Shown here piece by piece: positions 6,545-13,703 of a DNA stretch of 64,000 nt (position 1 is the stretch's first letter; every line of letters starts with the position of its first letter). The notes beneath the pieces were generated by a model. The model worked only from the letters and a program-made list of their open reading frames with translations. It was not told the DNA's origin and did no database searches. This stretch comes from Ramlibacter monticola (GTDB lineage: Bacteria; Pseudomonadota; Gammaproteobacteria; Burkholderiales; Burkholderiaceae_C), in assembly GCF_016722785.1 (NCBI RefSeq), contig NZ_JAEQNE010000001.1, positions 1,116,001 through 1,180,000 on the forward strand. Reading direction: 5' to 3'. The translations under genes and the position numbers were made by a program.

Positions 6545-7197
6545 AAGAGCGCCCGATCCTATTTTCCGCGCCGATGGTGCGCGCGCTGCTGGCCGGCACG
6601 AAGACGCAGACGCGGCGCGCCATGCGAGTGCAACCCAGCGACGAGGCGGCCGTCACCGTGGAGCACTTCCACCAGACGGTCGTCGACCGCTACGGTGACG
6701 AGCAACCCGGCCCCGAAGTCTTCGGTGCATGGTGGGATGACGGCGAGAGTGGACTGGTCTGCCCCTACGGCCAGCCCGGCGACCGGCTGTGGGTACGCGA
6801 GAACGGCTGGCAGCGACCGGAGCGCACGCCGCAGATGATGCGCGAGGGCGCCGACACCTGGGCGCCCTACTACTTCGACGCCGACGGCATCAGCGAGCAG
6901 GAAGCCGCCGACTTCAAGGCGTGGGGCTTCAAGCGCCGGCCCAGCATCCACATGCCGCGCGCGGCCAGCCGGATCTCGCTGGAGGTCACCGGCGTGCGCG
7001 TGGAGCGCCTGCACCAGATCAGCGACGCCGACTGCGTGGCCGAGGGTTGCCCCGGCGGCCACGGCTCGATCCCGGGCTACCAGTACAACGCCACGCCGCG
7101 GGAGCACTACAGAGCCGTCTGGGCGGCCGTGAACGGCCCCGGCAGCTGGCAGGCGAACCCGTGGTTGTGGGTGGTCGAGTTCCGGAGGCACGCATGA
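6541..7197 (+). CDS. ASCH/PUA-like phage protein (218 aa)
   Basis: Starts MKERPILFSAPMVRALLAGTK, the characteristic opening of a widespread phage family with an ASCH (PUA-like) fold. Later conserved parts are PYGQPGDRLWVRE, ASRISLEVTGVRVERL and a Trp-rich C-terminus (NPWLWVVEF). ASCH/PUA folds usually bind RNA or modified nucleotides; the phage members have no settled function, although some are annotated as morphogenetic. The ATG overlaps the previous stop. Confidence 0.7.
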   Translation: MKERPILFSAPMVRALLAGTKTQTRRAMRVQPSDEAAVTVEHFHQTVVDRYGDEQPGPEVFGAWWDDGESGLVCPYGQPGDRLWVRENGWQRPERTPQMMREGADTWAPYYFDADGISEQEAADFKAWGFKRRPSIHMPRAASRISLEVTGVRVERLHQISDADCVAEGCPGGHGSIPGYQYNATPREHYRAVWAAVNGPGSWQANPWLWVVEFRRHA

Positions 7198-7403
7198 CCG
7201 CCCGCCTGCAAGCCTTCACCGTGAACATCGGCCGCCGCGGCTCCCCTCGCCTGTCCTTCTCCTGCATGGCGCCAGACGCCTGCTCGGCGCAGATGCAGCA
7301 CCTGGACCTCGCGGAGGTGGGCGAGCGGGTGGAAGTCGTGCCTGCGCTCGCGCAGAAGCCGGAGGAGATCGACCTGGACGAGATCCGAAAGGCGGGCCTG
7401 TGA
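7194..7403 (+). CDS. small phage protein (69 aa), unknown
   Basis: ATG overlaps the ASCH-like stop by 4 bp. Product MTARLQAFTVNIGRRGS... has a beta-rich start, two Cys (FSCMAPDAC) and an acidic tail ending IDLDEIRKAGL. No family recognised. Confidence 0.5.
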   Translation: MTARLQAFTVNIGRRGSPRLSFSCMAPDACSAQMQHLDLAEVGERVEVVPALAQKPEEIDLDEIRKAGL

Positions 7404-7564
7404 TGCGCGAGACCGCCTGCAACCAAGGCCGCGGCCCCTGCGCAGAAGAGCACCGCGCCGCATCGCGCCGCGCGCTGGCCGCCATCGCCCGCACCTACTG
7501 GCCTGAGATCGCCGTCCTCTGTGGGCTGGTGCTCTGGACCGCCTTCTGCAGGGTGGCCGCGTGA
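7403..7564 (+). CDS. 53-aa phage peptide with one membrane span
   Basis: ATG overlaps the previous TGA by one base (TGATG). A polar N-terminus with two Cys precedes a span near residues 34-50 (WPEIAVLCGLVLWTAF). Probable small inner-membrane protein; function unknown. It overlaps the next gene (GTGA). Confidence 0.45.
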   Translation: MRETACNQGRGPCAEEHRAASRRALAAIARTYWPEIAVLCGLVLWTAFCRVAA

Positions 7565-7716
7565 TCCGCGCCGCCGCACGCTTCTTCCGCCTGCTGCCCG
7601 TGCAGCTGGAGCTGGCCCACCTGAAATGGGCCCGATCCGAGCTGCCGGTGCATCACCGGGACTTGCCTTGCGTGCTGGCCCGAATCGCCGAACTGGAGGA
7701 CCGCTGTGCTCGCTGA
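7561..7716 (+). CDS. 51-aa phage peptide, unknown
   Basis: GTG start in a GTGA overlap with the previous stop. Product MIRAAARFFRLLPVQLELAHL... is amphipathic and helical with one conserved-looking HHRDLPCVLARIAELE tail. No function assigned. Confidence 0.4.
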   Translation: MIRAAARFFRLLPVQLELAHLKWARSELPVHHRDLPCVLARIAELEDRCAR

Positions 7717-7876
7717 GTGGGACGACATGGACGCCGCCGAACTGCGCGCGGAGGACCGCGCCGAACGCCGCCGCCTGCGCGGCCACTGGTGCCGAGATTG
7801 CCTCGGGCACACCGGGCCGGGATCGCCCTGCGCGCCGGAGAGCGAAGAAGAAACCGAAGCCGAATTGGAGAACTGA
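7706..7876 (+). CDS. 56-aa phage peptide with zinc-knuckle-like motif
   Basis: GTG at 7706 overlaps the previous gene by 11 bp. The product starts MLAEWDDMDAAELRAED, is strongly acidic at both ends and has a CRDCLGH...C motif (WCRDCLGHTGPGSPC) that could bind one metal ion. Acidity suggests possible DNA mimicry or protein binding, without evidence. Confidence 0.4.
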   Translation: MLAEWDDMDAAELRAEDRAERRRLRGHWCRDCLGHTGPGSPCAPESEEETEAELEN

Positions 7877-7878
7877 AC

Positions 7879-8181
7879 ATGGCCCAGATTCAACTCAAGG
7901 GATTCCTCGTCTACCAAACCGCCGACTACTGGCCGGAAGAAAGGCGGTGGGGCTGGCTGGCATACGACCCTCGCGAATACAAGGACACGGAGCGCGTCGT
8001 GGTGCGCGAGGAGGCCATCACCGTCGAAGTGCCGGACGGCTTCGATCCGCGCTCCGCCAAGCTCGCTGCCAAGCAGAAGGAACTGGAGCAGGTTCGCGCG
8101 GAGATGGGCGCGCGGGTGACGCAGATCATGCGCGAGATCCAGCAGTTGCAGGCCATCGAGATGAGCGAGGTGCAGTCGTGA
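7879..8181 (+). CDS. phage protein (100 aa) with C-terminal coiled coil
   Basis: ATG two bases after the previous stop. Residues 1-55 are beta-rich (IQLKGFLVYQTADYWPEE); residues 60-95 form a heptad-like helix (LAAKQKELEQVRAEMG, VTQIMREIQQLQ). Overlaps the next gene by 4 bp. Likely an oligomerising accessory protein; function unknown. Confidence 0.55.
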   Translation: MAQIQLKGFLVYQTADYWPEERRWGWLAYDPREYKDTERVVVREEAITVEVPDGFDPRSAKLAAKQKELEQVRAEMGARVTQIMREIQQLQAIEMSEVQS

Positions 8182-8753
8182 CCGACAAGACCCACTACCG
8201 GAAGGCGTTCGATTCGCCGTATCTGGCGAGCGCCGACATCGTGGAGCCGACAGTCCTCACGATCAAGTGCGTGCGCCTGGAGAAGGATCGCACCAAGAAG
8301 ACGAAGGACCTGTTCAACACCGCCTACTTCGCGGAGAAGGAGATCCGGCAGGGCGAGCCCCTGAAGCCGATGATCCTGAACGCCACGAACAGCAAGACGA
8401 TGCGCCAGCTCACCGGCTCGGCGTTCATCGACGACTGGAACGACGTGCGCGTGACCGTGTACGTGGACAGCCAGGTGAAGTTCGGCACCGCCAACGTGGA
8501 AGGGCTGCGCATCAGCACCGAGGCACCCGCCGAGGGGATGGGCGGCGCCGGCCTGCGCGGGCACTGGCTCGCGAAGGCCAAGAATGCGGCCAGCCTGGGC
8601 GAGATGTCGAAGGTGTCAAAGGACGGAGCGCACGCCTTCAACACGGCCCGCGACCGCGAGGGCTACCAGCAGTTCGCCAAGGCGGTGCAGGCGCGCGGCG
8701 CGGAACTGCGCAAGCAGGCGGAGCAGCCTGCCGCGGAGGCCGCACATGGTTAA
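8178..8753 (+). CDS. conserved phage protein adjacent to recombination nuclease (191 aa)
   Basis: GTG start; product begins MTDKTHYRKAFDSPYL. A segment LKPMILNATNSKTMRQLTGSAFIDDW is typical of a conserved phage protein family usually found next to YqaJ/lambda-exonuclease-like genes. The C-terminus is helical and charged. By position it could be the ssDNA-binding or annealing partner of the nuclease, comparable to lambda Bet or a phage SSB, but no Erf/RecT motif is visible. Overlaps the nuclease gene by 8 bp. Confidence 0.6.
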   Translation: MTDKTHYRKAFDSPYLASADIVEPTVLTIKCVRLEKDRTKKTKDLFNTAYFAEKEIRQGEPLKPMILNATNSKTMRQLTGSAFIDDWNDVRVTVYVDSQVKFGTANVEGLRISTEAPAEGMGGAGLRGHWLAKAKNAASLGEMSKVSKDGAHAFNTARDREGYQQFAKAVQARGAELRKQAEQPAAEAAHG

Positions 8754-9402
8754 GTTCCGCTGCAGCTCCATCGGGAAGCTCATGACCGAACCACGATCCA
8801 AGGCCGAAGGGCCTCTCTCGGTCGGCGCGCGGACCTACATCCGCGAGCTGGTCGCGCAGGAGATCTTCGGTGTCGACTTCGAGTTCTCCAGCAAGCAGAC
8901 CGAGAAGGGCCTCCTCGTCGAAGAGGACGGCATCGCCCTGCTGAACCGGGTGCGCGGGCTGTCCTTGTCGAAGAACGCCGAGCGCCGGCAGAACGACTGG
9001 ATCACCGGCGAGTGCGACCTGTTCGACGCGCCGCGCCGCCGCGGGCACGACCTGAAGTGCTCCTGGTCGATCGCCACCTTCCCGATCGCGGTCGCGGACT
9101 GCGAGGACAAGCTCTACGAGTGGCAGATGCGCGGGTACATGGCCCTGTGGGACGCCGGGGAGTGGGAGGTGAATTACGCCCTGGTGGACACCCCCGAGCA
9201 CCTGATCGGCTACGAGCCCCTGCAGATGCACATGGTCGGCCACGTGCCGGAGCACATGCGCCTGACGACTTGGCTGGTGACGCGCGACATCGAGAAGGAA
9301 GCGGCGATGTGGGAGAAGGTGCGCCACGCCCGCGCCTACTACCAGGAGGTGATCGAGACCTTCGACCGCACGCACCGCCTGCCGGAACTGGAGGCCGCGT
9401 GA
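8746..9402 (+). CDS. YqaJ-type viral recombinase / PD-(D/E)XK exonuclease
   Basis: A 218-aa protein starting MVKFRCSSIGKLM, typical of YqaJ/lambda-exonuclease-like recombinases that resect DNA for single-strand annealing. Catalytic landmarks: Glu60 in the first helix, Asp91 in GECDLFD and Asp102-x-Lys104 in HDLKCSW (the PD-(D/E)XK core). They are followed by the helix motif YEWQMRGYMAL (124-134). Length fits. It forms a recombination module with the gene upstream and sits where exo lies in the lambda PL operon. Confidence 0.78.
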   Translation: MVKFRCSSIGKLMTEPRSKAEGPLSVGARTYIRELVAQEIFGVDFEFSSKQTEKGLLVEEDGIALLNRVRGLSLSKNAERRQNDWITGECDLFDAPRRRGHDLKCSWSIATFPIAVADCEDKLYEWQMRGYMALWDAGEWEVNYALVDTPEHLIGYEPLQMHMVGHVPEHMRLTTWLVTRDIEKEAAMWEKVRHARAYYQEVIETFDRTHRLPELEAA

Positions 9403-9590
9403 TGGACCAGAAACACGACGACCCACCCCTGCCGAACCCGTCGCAGCTGCGCGCGATGGCGCGGCCCGCACCCTGCATGCCGGGCCGCCACTGCGAGCGC
9501 CATGCCAGCGGTCTGCGCGGCTGCATCGCCGGGGAGTGCAACCGGCCGAAGCCCGGTGATGGCGTGAAAGGACTTGACGATGTTCGATGA
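9402..9590 (+). CDS. small Cys-rich phage protein (62 aa)
   Basis: ATG overlaps the nuclease stop (TGATG). Product MDQKHDDPPLPNPSQL... has paired Cys/His residues (PCMPGRHCERH, GCIAGEC), a probable small metal-binding protein. It ends in GDGVKGLDDVR; the GATGGCGTG coding this DGV is shared with the ends of the next three genes. Confidence 0.5.
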   Translation: MDQKHDDPPLPNPSQLRAMARPAPCMPGRHCERHASGLRGCIAGECNRPKPGDGVKGLDDVR

Positions 9591-10104
9591 ACAACACGCG
9601 CAAGCCCTGCGCGATCTGGATGCCATGCGTGCCGAGCGCGACGAGGCCGACCGCCGTGCCGGCGCTGCCGAACGCGAGTTGGACTCGCTGCGCGAAGCGG
9701 CGGCGGCCCGTACTCGCTGGCTGGACAAGGCGAAGGATGCGGCCGGCTACGACCGGAACGTGTCCTTCGATGTGGTCTGGGCCGACACCCTTGCGGCCTT
9801 CAAGTGGGCACGAGGCGACCTGGAGCCGGTCGCAGGCGACGTCCTCCCGAAGATAGGCGAGCGCGTGCTGATCCACCTCGCACGGCCCGACTCCTGGGTG
9901 GAGCACACCGTCGTCGGCTACTACGTGTGGCCTCCCGTCACTCCCAGCGGCATCCGCGTGTTCATCCGCGTCAGGCACCCCGGCGGGTCGCTGAATGCGC
10001 GGTTGCTCAAGGACGTGTGCAAGCTCGACGGAACGCCATTCCTACCGGCACCCAAGGATGGCGTGGCAATACCCCTTACCAACCAACCCAAGGAAACGAA
10101 ATGA
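9580..10104 (+). CDS. phage protein with N-terminal coiled coil (174 aa)
   Basis: ATG at 9580 follows an AAAGGA ribosome site; a TTG two codons earlier is the alternative. Residues 1-50 are a charged coiled coil (MFDEQHAQALRDLDAM...). Residues 85-165 are a beta-rich domain (IGERVLIHLARPDSW, GIRVFIRVRHPGGSL). The C-terminus reads PKDGVAIPLTNQ, the shared GVAIP tail. Unknown function. Confidence 0.5.
   Translation: MFDEQHAQALRDLDAMRAERDEADRRAGAAERELDSLREAAAARTRWLDKAKDAAGYDRNVSFDVVWADTLAAFKWARGDLEPVAGDVLPKIGERVLIHLARPDSWVEHTVVGYYVWPPVTPSGIRVFIRVRHPGGSLNARLLKDVCKLDGTPFLPAPKDGVAIPLTNQPKETK
10058..10075 (+). repeat. 3'-end module repeat, copy 1
   Basis: ATGGCGTGGCAATACCCC near the 3' end of the 9580-10104 gene. 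It encodes (D)GVAIP and lies 25 bp before the next start codon. Confidence 0.85.
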
Positions 10105-11558
10105 CGGGCACGACGGAAGCGCGTGGCACCTTCGCGTGCCCGATCTGCGGCAAGGACACGCCGCACCACCACCCGGACAACGTGGTCGCCGCCTACCGCG
10201 ACGATCAGGCCCGCCAAGACGGCTGGATCAGTACGCTGGTCAGGCTGCCGAATGACCCTGTTGGGAAGTTCTACTTGTGTCGTGGGCACGAGGTGATCCC
10301 TCCGAACAAGGACGAAGACGAGGGTCTGTGGCAGGAGGTGCACGGCATGCTGTGGCAGCGTCGGATGGCCGCGTACATGGGAGCCGAGGCGCTCCAGTGG
10401 GACCAAGACCGCCAATCGTTCCTTCTCGCTCAATGGACCAACATGGGCAACCCGGACTGGAAGGACTCCGACCGGCGCGCGCCGGTCTACGTCAAGCCGA
10501 CGCATTGGCGAGAGATTCCGGCTTTCGGCATGGCCAGCGACGTTGACCACCTGACAGCCACCGTCGCCGGGCTGCAGGCCGTGGTGAAGGACCAGCGCAG
10601 CCGCATTCTCTCCATGCAGACGAACCACGAATACGAGCGCGAGCAGCTCGTGCGTGAGTTGGGGGAGGCGCGCTCCACCACTGGCGTGGCGGTGGTGCGG
10701 CAAGCCGATGCGTGGCGGCCCATCAATTCGGCGCCGAAAGACGGCCGCGAGGTCATCCTGCGCGAAGGGAACCGGGTCGGCGCGGCCTGCTGGGTCAAGT
10801 GGCCCGACACCTATGACAGCGACGGCGCGCCGGCTCGCGAGGGCGGCGAGGGCTGGACGGTCGGCTACGACGGCAACGAGTGGCGCGCCCCGACGCACTG
10901 GCAACCGCTGCCCGCCGCTGGCGTGACAGCGGCTGCACCCGTGGAGGAGCTGGCGATGCTGCGGCGGGACATCGAGCGTCTGCCGAAGTCGCCCGGCAAG
11001 GACGACGCGCTGCGCCACATGGCCGAACTGGAGCAGGCAATCGCCCGTGGCGTGCCGGCGGCCCCTGCGCCTGAGCCGAAGTGGATCTGCCCGCGATGCA
11101 AAGTGGACCGCTTCAAGGAGCCGTGCGGCGATCCGCACCACCCTCCGTGCGCTCTGACCGCAACCGCTTCTGGCGTGCAGGCGTGCCGCAAGTGCGGCGG
11201 CGCGATGAAGCCCGGCAAGGCCATGGGGCAGACCATGGACTGCAGCGACGAGGGGACGTGCAGCCCAGCAGGCCCCGGCAAGCTGATCGACTGCATGAAG
11301 TGCGAGCGATGCGGCTGGAGCGTGACCGCTGGCGTGGGGGAGAGTTTGCAGGCCAAGGCGCTGCGCGATCCGCCCGAGGTCATCGCCGCCGAATACGACC
11401 GGATGGTGATGCGCTCCGCGCTGCGGCAGATCGCCGGGATGGACCCGCAGGGGGTGCGTGCTGACGACCTCGGCCGGGCGGCTCGCGTGGCCCGCGAAGC
11501 CCTCGCCGATCCCCATGGCGTGGCAATACCCCAAAACGATCAAGGAGAGAAGCGGTGA
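10101..11558 (+). CDS. composite phage protein with zinc knuckles and a DUF551-like module (485 aa)
   Basis: A mosaic protein. Residues 1-40 hold a zinc motif (FACPICGKDTPHHHP). Residues about 150-190 are a coiled coil. Residues about 205-275 match a DUF551-like module (WRPINSAPKDGREVIL ... THWQPLP). Residues about 330-430 contain at least three Cys pairs (ICPRCK, CRKCG, CMKCERCG). The tail ends HGVAIPQNDQGEKR. DUF551-like modules are common in phage early regions without known activity. The layout suggests assembly by module shuffling. Start ATG overlaps the previous stop by 4 bp. Confidence 0.6.
   Translation: MTGTTEARGTFACPICGKDTPHHHPDNVVAAYRDDQARQDGWISTLVRLPNDPVGKFYLCRGHEVIPPNKDEDEGLWQEVHGMLWQRRMAAYMGAEALQWDQDRQSFLLAQWTNMGNPDWKDSDRRAPVYVKPTHWREIPAFGMASDVDHLTATVAGLQAVVKDQRSRILSMQTNHEYEREQLVRELGEARSTTGVAVVRQADAWRPINSAPKDGREVILREGNRVGAACWVKWPDTYDSDGAPAREGGEGWTVGYDGNEWRAPTHWQPLPAAGVTAAAPVEELAMLRRDIERLPKSPGKDDALRHMAELEQAIARGVPAAPAPEPKWICPRCKVDRFKEPCGDPHHPPCALTATASGVQACRKCGGAMKPGKAMGQTMDCSDEGTCSPAGPGKLIDCMKCERCGWSVTAGVGESLQAKALRDPPEVIAAEYDRMVMRSALRQIAGMDPQGVRADDLGRAARVAREALADPHGVAIPQNDQGEKR
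11515..11532 (+). repeat. 3'-end module repeat, copy 2
   Basis: Identical over 18 bases to copy 1 (ATGGCGTGGCAATACCCC), in the same reading phase, 22 bp before the next GTG start. Confidence 0.85.
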
Positions 11559-11986
11559 ACCCCATCCTGTTGAACAACTGGGAAGGGCAGTCGGTGACGG
11601 ATGTTTTCACCGAATTCGACGACTCTCGCTGGTCAGCCTACCGCGAGCCGGATGCCATGCCGGTCGAAGAAAAGCCGGAGTTCAAGGGCGCGGAGATCCT
11701 GCTCGCCAGCTACGGCACGCCGAGTTACGAGGGCTACGCATTCGTGCTGTTCCGCCGCGACGGCAAGCTCTACGAAGTGAACGGGAGCCACTGCTCCTGC
11801 TACGGGCTGGAGGGTCAGTGGGAGCCCGAAGAAACCACCATCGAGGCGCTACGGCATCGTGTCAAGGAAGGCACGCTCGGCGAAGGCGGGTACGACGAAA
11901 ACCCGTTCGCCGCCGAGTTGTTGCAGGTGCTGGACGCGCTTCCCGCCGATGGCGTGGCAATGCCCCAGCCCGAGAAGAAAGGATAG
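11555..11986 (+). CDS. phage protein (143 aa) with Cys motif, unknown
   Basis: GTG start in a GTGA overlap with the previous gene and an AAGGAGAG ribosome site. Product MNPILLNNWEGQSVTD... contains ILLASYGTPSYEGYAFVLFRRDG and NGSHCSCYGLEGQW, a pattern I have met in phage hypothetical proteins but cannot name. It ends PADGVAMPQPEKKG, the third GVA(I/M)P tail. Confidence 0.55.
   Translation: MNPILLNNWEGQSVTDVFTEFDDSRWSAYREPDAMPVEEKPEFKGAEILLASYGTPSYEGYAFVLFRRDGKLYEVNGSHCSCYGLEGQWEPEETTIEALRHRVKEGTLGEGGYDENPFAAELLQVLDALPADGVAMPQPEKKG
11949..11966 (+). repeat. 3'-end module repeat, copy 3
   Basis: ATGGCGTGGCAATGCCCC, one base different from copies 1 and 2, again ending a gene and 22 bp before the next start. 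Confidence 0.8.
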
Positions 11987-11988
11987 CC

Positions 11989-12267
11989 GTGGACGTAAGG
12001 CTGTACTTCGACAAGGCCGAGGTCGCGGAGCTGACGACCCTCTCGGAAACCGTCATTGACGAGGAGATCCGGCAGGGCAGGTTTCCGAAGCCGCGGCAGC
12101 TGGCCGGCCGCCGGGTGGGCTACTTCATCGACGACATCCTCGAGTGGGCGCGCTCCCGGCCGCTTTCCGACCAGCCGTGCCCGCCGAACACCGGCGCGAA
12201 GAAGCCGCGCCGGCCTAGCTCTGCGCCTGCAGCGCCAGCTGCTCCAGCTTCGCATCCAGCGCCGTAA
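11989..12267 (+). CDS. AlpA-family regulator / excisionase-like protein
   Basis: GTG start after a GAAAGGA ribosome site; 92 aa. The core (LYFDKAEVAELTTLSETVI, GRFPKPRQLAGRRVGYFIDDI, LEWARSRP) is a MerR-like winged helix of the AlpA type, which controls integrase or acts as excisionase in prophages. A Pro/Ala-rich tail follows. It is the last gene of the rightward operon and converges with the integrase gene, overlapping it by 53 bp, so expression of one transcript would oppose the other. Confidence 0.8.
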   Translation: MDVRLYFDKAEVAELTTLSETVIDEEIRQGRFPKPRQLAGRRVGYFIDDILEWARSRPLSDQPCPPNTGAKKPRRPSSAPAAPAAPASHPAP

Positions 12268-13504
12268 GCCACTCCCGCCGCTCCGCGTCGTAGCCGTAGA
12301 CGTTGTAGACCGCAACGATGCCAGGTGGCATGTGGCCCATGATGGCCTCCGCCACCGGCTCAGGGCAGCCCATACTGGCGAGCAGCGTGCGGATCGAGCG
12401 CCGCAGATCGTGCGGCGACCAGTGGGTGACAGGCAGCCGAGGGCGGCCGCCACTGTGCTTTTTGTCGACCGTCTTGCAGTAGGGCTGGTGATGGTAGACG
12501 CCGCTCTGGATGACCTTCTGAGCGATCGGCTCATCCCTTCCGGTCTCGCTCGGGAATAGCCAGCGGTCGGTCTGCTGCATGCGCCTCAGCACGACGGCCT
12601 TGGCCCGGCCCACCAGAGGCACGCGCAGGTCGGTCGCGTTCTCGTGCCGCGCGTTCTTGGTCTTCTCCTTCGGGATCTGCCACCACAGCCCGTCCGCCTC
12701 CTCGCGGATCTCCGTCTTTTCGATGGCCACGATCTCGGCTCCCCTGGTATCGGTCCACAGGTACAGCGTCAGCGCGTCGGCGATGGTCTTGCTGAAGTTG
12801 GGCAACCAGTTGATCAGCCCGCCGAGTTCCGGTTCGCTTAGTGCTCGCTTCTGCGTCCCGACGTGCTTGCCTGCGATCTTCTTGCCCTTGCTGCGCAGCT
12901 TGCCGCGCATGATCTGGCGCCACCAATTCGGCGTCGTTTCCTTGAGCTTGCCGCTGTCGAGGCCGTAGTCGTAGGCCGCGCCCATCTCCTGGCGCACCTG
13001 GCTGGCCAGCACGGGCTTGTCGGCCAGCTTCTCGATCAGGTCGAACGCCTCGCTGCGCAGCAGCAGGTCGGCCGGGCGGTCCGCGATCGGCTCCGTCTCG
13101 CGCTCGAGCACCCGCCTCACCTCGGCGCGGCCCTTGGGCTTGCGGCTGCGGTCGATGTGGCCAGCGAGGTAGTCCTGCACGAGCTGCCGCACGAGGTAGG
13201 GCCCGGCGGACTCCGCTGGCGGTCGGCGCGCCTCCGCGCGGGCTTTGCGCTTTTGCAGCGCCGGGTCCTCGCCGGCCTCGCGCCGCTCCTTGAGCTTGCG
13301 CCATTCGCCGACCGCCTGGTCGTAGGCCAGCTTCGGCCATTCTCCGATCTTGACCTGCCGCATGCCGGTGTCGACAGGGCTCTTGTAGCGGTAGATCCAG
13401 GCCCACTTGGCGGTCGAGCGCTCGACTCTCAGCCCGGGGTGCTCGTGCAGAATGAGGTGCTGGCCAGCCTGTAACAGCTTGGCGGAGCGGGCGTCGAAGG
13501 TCAT
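12215..13504 (-). CDS. int: tyrosine-family prophage integrase
   Basis: A 429-aa site-specific recombinase. The N-terminal arm-binding domain (1-85, LRVERSTAKWAWIYRYKSP, GEWPKLAYDQA) resembles the DUF4102 of P4-type integrases. The core-binding segment is about 100-195 and the catalytic domain about 215-429, with Arg254 (TDTRGAE), His365-x-x-Arg368 (HDLRRS), His391 (MGHM) and nucleophile Tyr400 (VAVYNVYG). The ATG at 13504 was chosen over an upstream in-frame start that would run into the repeat-rich att region. It is transcribed away from mutS and opposite to the AlpA-like gene. Confidence 0.92.
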   Translation of the reverse strand: MTFDARSAKLLQAGQHLILHEHPGLRVERSTAKWAWIYRYKSPVDTGMRQVKIGEWPKLAYDQAVGEWRKLKERREAGEDPALQKRKARAEARRPPAESAGPYLVRQLVQDYLAGHIDRSRKPKGRAEVRRVLERETEPIADRPADLLLRSEAFDLIEKLADKPVLASQVRQEMGAAYDYGLDSGKLKETTPNWWRQIMRGKLRSKGKKIAGKHVGTQKRALSEPELGGLINWLPNFSKTIADALTLYLWTDTRGAEIVAIEKTEIREEADGLWWQIPKEKTKNARHENATDLRVPLVGRAKAVVLRRMQQTDRWLFPSETGRDEPIAQKVIQSGVYHHQPYCKTVDKKHSGGRPRLPVTHWSPHDLRRSIRTLLASMGCPEPVAEAIMGHMPPGIVAVYNVYGYDAERREWLTALDAKLEQLALQAQS

Positions 13505-13531
13505 AGCGTGTGCGGGCCTACAGATGGGCGA

Positions 13532-13612
13532 GCGTAGCTTTTTGACCCCCAGCAGCGTAGCTTTTCGCCCCTGCCGGCGTAGGTTCTGGAGCAGCACCAG
13601 AAAAAGCTACGC
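13532..13612. repeat. integrase arm-type repeats, putative attachment region
   Basis: GCGTAGCTTTT occurs at 13532-13542 and 13555-13565, a degenerate copy (GCGTAGGTT) at 13577, and an exact inverted copy of 12 bases at 13601-13612. Direct copies are 22-23 bp apart, about two helical turns. Position just upstream of int fits arm-type binding sites flanking attR or attL. The core site cannot be set without the other prophage end. Confidence 0.65.
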
Positions 13613-13623
13613 TACGGCGTGAA

Positions 13624-13653
13624 GTGTAGCCGGGTTTAGGCGGGTGTAGGCGG
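13624..13653. repeat. three 10-bp tandem units upstream of mutS
   Basis: GTGTAGCCGG, GTTTAGGCGG and GTGTAGGCGG follow each other head to tail. The 10-bp period is about one helical turn. The region up to 13703 contains no obvious sigma-70 promoter for mutS. Confidence 0.75.
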
Positions 13654-13703
13654 GCGATGAATCGCGGCGCCCAGTAGGGCGAAAACGTCGAGGAAACAAC
13701 GAG

